From JACNIV01 sp965370415 (GTDB lineage Bacteria; Cloacimonadota; Cloacimonadia; Cloacimonadales; TCS61), in NCBI GenBank assembly GCA_965370415.1, contig CBDUTJ010000036.1, positions 1 to 27,912 on the forward strand: 27,912 nucleotides of DNA, in the 5' to 3' direction. Numbering within the stretch: position 1 is the stretch's first letter; every line of letters begins with the position of its first letter. This document shows positions 22,294-27,912 of this stretch, one piece after another. The notes below the pieces were generated by a model. That model was not told the DNA's origin. It saw only the letters and a list, made by a program, of their open reading frames with translations, and ran no database searches. A program made the translations under genes and the position numbers.

Positions 22294-24612
22294 ATGAGAA
22301 AATATTCTTATATATTCATAGCAATTCTGGGTTTTACCAGCTTGCTTTTTTCTAATAACATTACCGTTATCAGAAACAATGCTGCTCGAAATGTAAAAAT
22401 ACCCACCAGAGAAATAATAGATACTGTTTATGTAGAAGATTTTGAGAGTGGATTAATTGAGTGGAGCACGATAGATGTAACCGATCCCGGTTCATTCTGG
22501 AGTACATCAGAATTCAACGCTCATGGGGGTTCCGGCAAATCATGGCGCATGGCAGACCCGGATATTTTACCCGATGGTGGTTATTTAGATAGCTGGTACC
22601 AGGTGCTGGATACTCCTGCTATTTCACTGCCAAATTCCGGTGATCTTACAATCTCTTTTGTTCAATACAGAGCTATCGAAGAGCTTGGCGGGACTGGTAA
22701 TTTTGATGGCTGGGATGGATTTAATATTCGTATCAGAATTTCCGAACAGGATTATGAAGAAGCTACAATTTTAACTGATTGCGTCCCTGCATACAATAGC
22801 ACAAGTATGTACAGTTTTGGCTACGAACATGGAGAAGACCCTGACGGTACCCCCGGCATTCCCGGTTGGGGAGCATCTTCTGAATGGGTCGAAACTACTG
22901 TGAATATTCCTTCCTCTTTCCAGGGAGAGGATGTAATCATCAGTTTTGCTTTTGCTTCCGATCCAAATACATCAACCTCTACCAATCCTGAGTTTACAGG
23001 AGTTTTTGTTGATAACATCAACATTGCAGATGTTTTCACAAACGATGGAGAAAATGAAACCGGATTTTATAGCTTTTCTAATACTGAAAAAGGTGGTGAT
23101 CTCTGGCATGTTTTCAATGATCCGAATGCACCTTCTCCTATCTCTGCTTTAGGCTGCTTTGATGTAGTAACAGGTTTTTACAACCCAAATATGGAAAACT
23201 ACATTGAAGGTCCAATTATTAACCTTCCTGCAGACAGCCAGCTCTTTTTTGATATGTATATACGCTCGGAACTCGATGATACTTCATTTCCTGATTGTGA
23301 TTATTTTTCCATTGAAATCCGCCATTATACCAATCTTGGATGGTCAAGCTGGAATTCAATTTCAAATCCTATGGGTGATCCTAACGGAATAAATGCTGTC
23401 TTTACCGGCTCAATTAACGATTGGACACTTTTTTCTGAGAGTTGGTCCGGGTATAATGATCTATCGGCTCTAGCTGGATATAACGTTAAGTTAAGAATCG
23501 GTTTCTATTCGAATAGCAACCAACCTTCAACTTTCGGGATTCAATTGGACGACATTATGATAACAGCTGTAACTTATCCTGGTTCTCCACCCCAGAATAA
23601 TATTGCCATTTTATTGGAAAACCGAACAGTAATATTAAACTGGGATGAACCCTATTCTCCTGGTTATGAAGGGTTTAATATCTATCACTCAACCAGCAGT
23701 GCAAGTGGTTATGATCTGGCTGGTTCCACTATAGATACAACTTTTGTTCATGAGGAACCATCTACAAATTCTTTCAATTTTTATGTAATCACTGCTATCT
23801 ATGATGGTGAAGAATCGCAATATTCAAACGAAGCATTTGTTTTTGTTCCATCTTCTACTGCAAATATTTTAATGCACGATGATGGTACAAGAGAATCAGG
23901 ATTTAATTGTGGAATATTAAACAATTTAGCTGTTAAATTTACTCCGAATTATAATCGGGAATCTCAAACTCTCACCCATATAAATATTAATATTGAATCT
24001 TTGAACTCAGGACCACTGGTAATAAAAATATGGGATGATAATAATGGAACCCCCGGAGATCTTCTGATCAATCCTATAAGTTTTTCCTCCTCCGAATTAG
24101 TTCAAGGTTGGAATACGCTGATAATTCCAACAGGCGAACAACCCGTTCTAACTGAGGGAAGTTTCTTTGCCGGTATCCAGGAATTTGCCAATTCTCCTGC
24201 CATCGGACTGGATGAAGATAGCTTCGGTTTTTCTTATTCCGATGTAAGCGGCTGGGAGCTTTTAGAAACCGGAAATATAATGGTCCGTACGATTGTGGAT
24301 AGTAATCCTACAGGAACCGAACTGGAATTAATTCCAAATAAACCTGTAATGTTAAACTATCCCAATCCATTTAATCCTGAAACCACTATTAAACTCGATC
24401 TTCCGGGATCAGGTAAGATCACACTGAAAGTATATAACACCAAAGGACAACTTGTAAAAACCCTGATTGATAATTATAATATTGCCGGAATATTCACTGT
24501 TGTTTGGAATGGTACAAATAACGTTGGAGCTCAGGTCTCCAGCGGTATCTATTTTTACAAATTAGAAGCTTCAGGTTATACAGAAGTAAAAAAAATGATT
24601 TTAATGAAGTAG
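22294..24612 (+). CDS. Secreted surface protein with FN3-like region and C-terminal YPNPFNP sorting domain
   Basis: 772 residues from the ATG at 22294. A TTG at 22282 is in frame but would add residues ahead of a compact signal peptide, MRKYSYIFIAILGFTSLLFS. The ribosome site is weak (GGATCGG). Two similar beta-sandwich blocks, about 40-245 and 255-425, start with phrases such as DFESGLIEWSTIDVTDPGSF and contain FVDNINIADV and QLDDIMITAV; they resemble the choice-of-anchor-J/MAM-like lectin-type fold. An FN3-like region follows (about 430-520: AILLENRTVILNWDEPYSPG, then YNIYHS-type strands). The last 85 residues, from about 688, are a type IX-like sorting domain with NYPNPFNPETTI, LKVYNTKGQLVKTL and a final KKMILMK. 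Ligand unknown; probably exported and surface-attached. Confidence 0.85.
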   Translation: MRKYSYIFIAILGFTSLLFSNNITVIRNNAARNVKIPTREIIDTVYVEDFESGLIEWSTIDVTDPGSFWSTSEFNAHGGSGKSWRMADPDILPDGGYLDSWYQVLDTPAISLPNSGDLTISFVQYRAIEELGGTGNFDGWDGFNIRIRISEQDYEEATILTDCVPAYNSTSMYSFGYEHGEDPDGTPGIPGWGASSEWVETTVNIPSSFQGEDVIISFAFASDPNTSTSTNPEFTGVFVDNINIADVFTNDGENETGFYSFSNTEKGGDLWHVFNDPNAPSPISALGCFDVVTGFYNPNMENYIEGPIINLPADSQLFFDMYIRSELDDTSFPDCDYFSIEIRHYTNLGWSSWNSISNPMGDPNGINAVFTGSINDWTLFSESWSGYNDLSALAGYNVKLRIGFYSNSNQPSTFGIQLDDIMITAVTYPGSPPQNNIAILLENRTVILNWDEPYSPGYEGFNIYHSTSSASGYDLAGSTIDTTFVHEEPSTNSFNFYVITAIYDGEESQYSNEAFVFVPSSTANILMHDDGTRESGFNCGILNNLAVKFTPNYNRESQTLTHININIESLNSGPLVIKIWDDNNGTPGDLLINPISFSSSELVQGWNTLIIPTGEQPVLTEGSFFAGIQEFANSPAIGLDEDSFGFSYSDVSGWELLETGNIMVRTIVDSNPTGTELELIPNKPVMLNYPNPFNPETTIKLDLPGSGKITLKVYNTKGQLVKTLIDNYNIAGIFTVVWNGTNNVGAQVSSGIYFYKLEASGYTEVKKMILMK

Positions 24613-24748
24613 AAATACGTAAGGAAAATAAATTGGCTGTTGTTATTGCCAGCTGAATTATGGATGGATTATTGAACTTGACAAAACATCAGGTAAATTC
24701 CATCTAAGAAAAAATGTGAGATAATAAAATTATTTATAAGGAGTAATT
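24613..24748 (+). promoter_or_regulatory. Spacer with a possible weak promoter before the S8 protease
   Basis: This 136-bp gap holds a TTGACA hexamer at 24678-24683, but no good -10 hexamer follows at 16-18 bases; the nearest AT-rich candidate is further downstream. Short repeats around TTGGCTG and CAGCTG (24633-24656) make only a weak hairpin. The protease ribosome site AAGGAG lies at 24738-24743, six bases before its ATG. Confidence 0.25.
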
Positions 24749-27700
24749 ATGAAAAGAATTTTTTTCTTTATCGTAACTGTGATGTGTTTTACATCACTTT
24801 TTGCTGATGCAGTAATGCCATTTAATGAGGAGTATTTTCTGCCCCGAAGAATAATTGTGGGGTTTGAATGGGATGCTATCGGTAACCGGGAATGTATCCT
24901 GGATCATGAAATTAACGATGGTATTGTTGAAATCGGTATATCAAGTTTTGATCTTCTATCCGAGCAATATGAATTTGTAGATTTAAAACAGCGTATCGAT
25001 TTCGTGAGAGATCTGGATTGGAACGATAACGGACTCTATCCAAGATGTATTTATAATATTACTCTGGCAAGTAACGATAATATCGAAACGGCTGTTGAAG
25101 CACTTGCAGCTGATCCTAATATTATCTATGCTGAGTATGAGCCGGTTTACAAAATTGATTACGTACCTAATGATGCTTCTTATGGTCAGCAATGGTTTCA
25201 TGAATATATTCGAAGCGAACCAGCCTGGGATTATACAACCGGAAATGAAGATATTGTTATTGGTATTGTGGACTCCGGTATAAAATGGACTCATCCTGAC
25301 CTGCAGGATAATATCTGGGTCAATGAACCTGAACTTAACTCAACATCCGGTGGAAATCCTATGAATATAAACTGGGCTACCGGATCTATTTCCGGGGGTA
25401 ATGGCATCGATGATGATGGAAATGGAAAAATAGACGACTGTATCGGCTGGAATTTCTATGGTGGTCAAAGTAATCAGTCATATCAGGGTTATGCAGATAA
25501 TGCCCATGGCACTCACGTTGCCGGATGTGCTGGTGCAGTAGGAGACAACTATATTGGTGTTACGGGTCCAATGATGACCGTTAAACTTATTTCATCCCGC
25601 CATTCACCGAATAATACACCCTCCAATTCGATTTGGAATGGCGACCTGGGAATTAGATATTGCGCAGATTCAGGAGCTGATATAATCAATTGTAGTTTTG
25701 GTGGACCTGGCGGAAGTGCTACTTATAATAGTGCTATTAACTATGCCATGGGTCTTGGAGCAATAGTAACATGTGCTGCAGGAAATGATAATGTAAATCT
25801 TGCTTCTTATCCTCATTACCCGGGTAATGCTACAAACGCTGTTTGTGTTGCATCTACCGGTCCCAATAGTGATGTAAAAGCATACTCGTCGAATTATGGA
25901 ACTACAGTTGATGTTTCCGCACCGGGTGAGAGTATATATTCTACAATAATTGCAGGAAATGGTTACTACAGCTATAGTGGTACTTCTATGGCTTCTCCAG
26001 TTGCAGCCGGTGTGGCAGGTCTTATTAAGTCTATCCATACCGGTTTGACCTCCCAGGAACTTAAAACCAGATTGGAATACACTTGTGATAATATTGATGC
26101 AGCTAATCCAGGTTATGTTGGTATGTTAGGAGCGGGACGTGTTAATGCTTTTAAAGGAACCATGTACGATTTGATCCCCAATCTTACTATTGCTGAAATT
26201 AATATGATCGAACAAACTGGTGACGGTGATGGCGTTCCTAATCCGGGTGAGGTAGTAAACCTATTGATTAACCTGGAAAATGATGCGTTCTGGCTTGATG
26301 CAGAAGATATTACAGCTACTCTCAGTTGTGAAGTTGCTGAAGTAACGATACTCAATGGTGAAACTACATATTCTGATATTTCATCAGGATCAAGTGGCTG
26401 GAATTCCGGTAATCCTTTTAGCTTTGAAACTCCTGCCGAACTTTCTGACTTCGTTATTCCTTTCACTATGACCATCTCAGCTAATCCGAGTGCTACCTGG
26501 CCTTATGTTGTAGAACGTGAAATAGTAGTTGAATTAACTCTGGTTCAAGCCGGTTGGCCTTTGGATTTGGGAAGTGCTTCTTCATCAAGCGGGGTTATTA
26601 TAGACCTTGAAGATGATGGCTCAAAAGAAATAATCTTTGGTGATCAGGCAGGAATGATTCACGTTATGCAAGCAGATGGAACCCCTGTTTCCCCATTCCC
26701 CATCGATACGGGAGCTACAATTGCGGTTGCAGTTGCAGTTGGCTTTGTAGATAATGATGATAATGAAGATATCGTTATCGGAAATGATGCAGGTCACGTG
26801 ATTGCTTATGATTGTAATGGAAATACTATTTTTGATTATAACGCTGGTGGAAATATTAAAAGTAATCCCATGATTGCCGATGTTGACGGTAATGGTACAA
26901 TGGAAGTTATAGTTTGTACATTCCCGGTCGGTGCAGTTCATATTATTAACTCAGATGGTACATCCTTTCCGAATTTCCCGGCGACTCTAGATAGTCCAGT
27001 GATGTCATCTGCTGCTATTGGTGACTTGAATAACGATGGAAACCTTGAAGTTCTGGTCGTAACATTAACTGGTTCTCTGTATGCAATCTCTTCCAGTACC
27101 GGTTCCAATCTTTCCGGGTGGCCCTATGTCCTTGGTTCAGGTTCAACTCAGGGTCCAACTATATCAAACGTAGATACCGATGCTGATCCTGAAGTGCTGG
27201 TCACCACGACCATTGGTACCGTTTTTGTGATCGATAATGATGGTTCTCTTATCTGGGATATGGCTGTAGGTACTCAAGTTAATACATCATTAGTAACTGC
27301 AGACTTCAATAATAATGGGAACAACGATATTTGTTTTATAGATCAGAGTGGTAACATTCATCTTATAGACCAGGCTGGAAATTATCTTCCGAATTTCCCG
27401 GTTGCTATCGGTGCATCAGTTGAATCAACACCAGTTATTGTTGATATGGACGTAAATGGAACTCTTGATATTGTATTTGGAGATAATGCGGGATATCTAC
27501 ATTCAATAGATATCACCGGTAACGAAACCTACTTGTTTCCGATAAATTTAGGAAGTACTATCAAAACCGCTCCTGCTATAGGTTATGCTGATAATGACGG
27601 AGACATTGAGATACTGGTACCAAACCAGACATCCTACATTCTGGTAGATTACAAAAATTCCAGTGGTATAATACATTGGGCAAACTTCAAGCGCAATCCC

Positions 27701-27912
27701 CGAAGAACCGGTAATGCTTTCGATCCTACATCAGGAAGCCAGCCGGAAGTAGTTCCTGTATTTACGAACAATCTGGGTAAGAACTATCCAAACCCATTCA
27801 ATCCCGATACCAATATCAGCTTCAGCATCAAAGAAGAAGGTTACATGAGCCTGAAGGTTTACAATACACGAGGACAACTGGTAAAAACTCTCATCTCCGA
27901 AAACTTGCAGGA
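24749..27912 (+). CDS. Subtilisin-like (S8) serine protease with beta-propeller and sorting domain, cut by window edge
   Basis: An open frame from ATG 24749 (AAGGAG ribosome site) runs to the right edge, 1054 residues visible. Signal peptide 1-19. Residues about 30-135 look like an inhibitor-type prodomain. The S8 domain spans about 140-470 with the triad Asp175 (IVDSG), His253 (NAHGTHVAG) and Ser413 (GTSMASP), plus AAGND for the oxyanion Asn. A GIDDDGNGKIDD loop lies between Asp and His, as in many Bacteroidota proteases. A beta-sandwich follows (about 475-600). Residues about 605-1000 hold eight acidic repeats of FG-GAP type (DLEDDGSKEIIFG, DVDGNGTMEVIV, DLNNDGNLEVLV, DMDVNGTLDIVFG), probably a calcium-binding propeller. 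From 1012, NYPNPFNPDTNI and LKVYNTRGQLVKTL begin the sorting domain. Extracellular or surface protease; the last few dozen residues are missing. Confidence 0.92.
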   Translation, partial: MKRIFFFIVTVMCFTSLFADAVMPFNEEYFLPRRIIVGFEWDAIGNRECILDHEINDGIVEIGISSFDLLSEQYEFVDLKQRIDFVRDLDWNDNGLYPRCIYNITLASNDNIETAVEALAADPNIIYAEYEPVYKIDYVPNDASYGQQWFHEYIRSEPAWDYTTGNEDIVIGIVDSGIKWTHPDLQDNIWVNEPELNSTSGGNPMNINWATGSISGGNGIDDDGNGKIDDCIGWNFYGGQSNQSYQGYADNAHGTHVAGCAGAVGDNYIGVTGPMMTVKLISSRHSPNNTPSNSIWNGDLGIRYCADSGADIINCSFGGPGGSATYNSAINYAMGLGAIVTCAAGNDNVNLASYPHYPGNATNAVCVASTGPNSDVKAYSSNYGTTVDVSAPGESIYSTIIAGNGYYSYSGTSMASPVAAGVAGLIKSIHTGLTSQELKTRLEYTCDNIDAANPGYVGMLGAGRVNAFKGTMYDLIPNLTIAEINMIEQTGDGDGVPNPGEVVNLLINLENDAFWLDAEDITATLSCEVAEVTILNGETTYSDISSGSSGWNSGNPFSFETPAELSDFVIPFTMTISANPSATWPYVVEREIVVELTLVQAGWPLDLGSASSSSGVIIDLEDDGSKEIIFGDQAGMIHVMQADGTPVSPFPIDTGATIAVAVAVGFVDNDDNEDIVIGNDAGHVIAYDCNGNTIFDYNAGGNIKSNPMIADVDGNGTMEVIVCTFPVGAVHIINSDGTSFPNFPATLDSPVMSSAAIGDLNNDGNLEVLVVTLTGSLYAISSSTGSNLSGWPYVLGSGSTQGPTISNVDTDADPEVLVTTTIGTVFVIDNDGSLIWDMAVGTQVNTSLVTADFNNNGNNDICFIDQSGNIHLIDQAGNYLPNFPVAIGASVESTPVIVDMDVNGTLDIVFGDNAGYLHSIDITGNETYLFPINLGSTIKTAPAIGYADNDGDIEILVPNQTSYILVDYKNSSGIIHWANFKRNPRRTGNAFDPTSGSQPEVVPVFTNNLGKNYPNPFNPDTNISFSIKEEGYMSLKVYNTRGQLVKTLISENLQ

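Noticed and set aside
25670..26038. Open frame antisense to the S8 protease, rich in Ser, Thr, Cys and Ile
   Set aside because: It sits opposite the catalytic domain that contains Ser413, has no ribosome site, and shows no domain; it is a reverse-strand shadow.
24340..27912. Recent duplication between the sorting domains of the two plus-strand secreted proteins
   Set aside because: The protein motifs are nearly the same but codons differ at most synonymous sites, which indicates old divergence under selection and not a recent copy.
1..27912. CRISPR arrays, tRNA genes, insertion sequences or prophage genes
   Set aside because: No regularly spaced direct repeats, no tRNA T-loop pattern in any spacer, and no transposase, integrase or phage structural motif in any supported gene.

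Overview
The window is a gene-dense, AT-rich stretch of a bacterial chromosome. The best guess for its source is a Gram-negative bacterium of the Fibrobacteres-Chlorobi-Bacteroidetes sphere, most like Candidatus Cloacimonadota or a neighbour such as Marinimicrobia or Calditrichota. The clues are two PorV/PorQ-family outer-membrane proteins, secreted proteins ending in the NYPNPFNP-type (FlgD-like / type IX-like) sorting domain, a TonB receptor with a carboxypeptidase-regulatory-like N-domain, and acidic D-x-D-x-D-G calcium-type loops in surface proteins. The phylum call is inference; there is no rRNA or other marker in the window. I saw no tRNA, rRNA, CRISPR array, transposase or prophage gene.

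Left half, minus strand. Read in the direction of transcription (high to low coordinates), the first block is a PTS EIIA-Ntr-like protein, a PorV/PorQ-family protein overlapping it by 11 bp, then glycyl-tRNA synthetase beta, a class I aminotransferase, a 68-residue membrane peptide, a PfkB-type kinase and a DUF975 membrane protein. These are separated by 0 to about 25 bp except before glyS. A LipM-type octanoyltransferase follows on its own. The next block is the most striking: a TonB-dependent receptor (10507 to 7394), ExbB, two ExbD paralogues, TonB, a 1021-residue secreted protein, a PorV/PorQ-family barrel, and a further secreted protein that runs off the left edge. It looks like one operon that couples an energised outer-membrane receptor to its own motor and to surface proteins.

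Right half, plus strand. From a divergent intergenic region (18388-18503) run a SurA/PrsA-like periplasmic chaperone with a TPR tail, class II fructose-bisphosphate aldolase, and GAPDH. Two secreted proteins follow: a 772-residue protein with a C-terminal sorting domain, and a subtilisin-like (S8) protease with a beta-propeller of about eight acidic repeats and the start of the same sorting domain, cut by the right edge.

How the parts fit together: lipoate attachment, glycolysis, amino-acid metabolism and tRNA charging genes sit among genes for cell-surface assembly. Energy for outer-membrane work would come from ExbB/ExbD/TonB, surface proteins would be exported through the Sec pathway and then, by analogy with the type IX system, passed to the surface with PorV-like shuttles. 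No core type IX gene (SprA, PorK/L/M/N) is in the window, so that last step is inference.

Intergenic spaces are short, and none exceeds 300 bp. Several hold inverted repeats, the clearest a perfect 21-bp-arm palindrome at 1916-1960.
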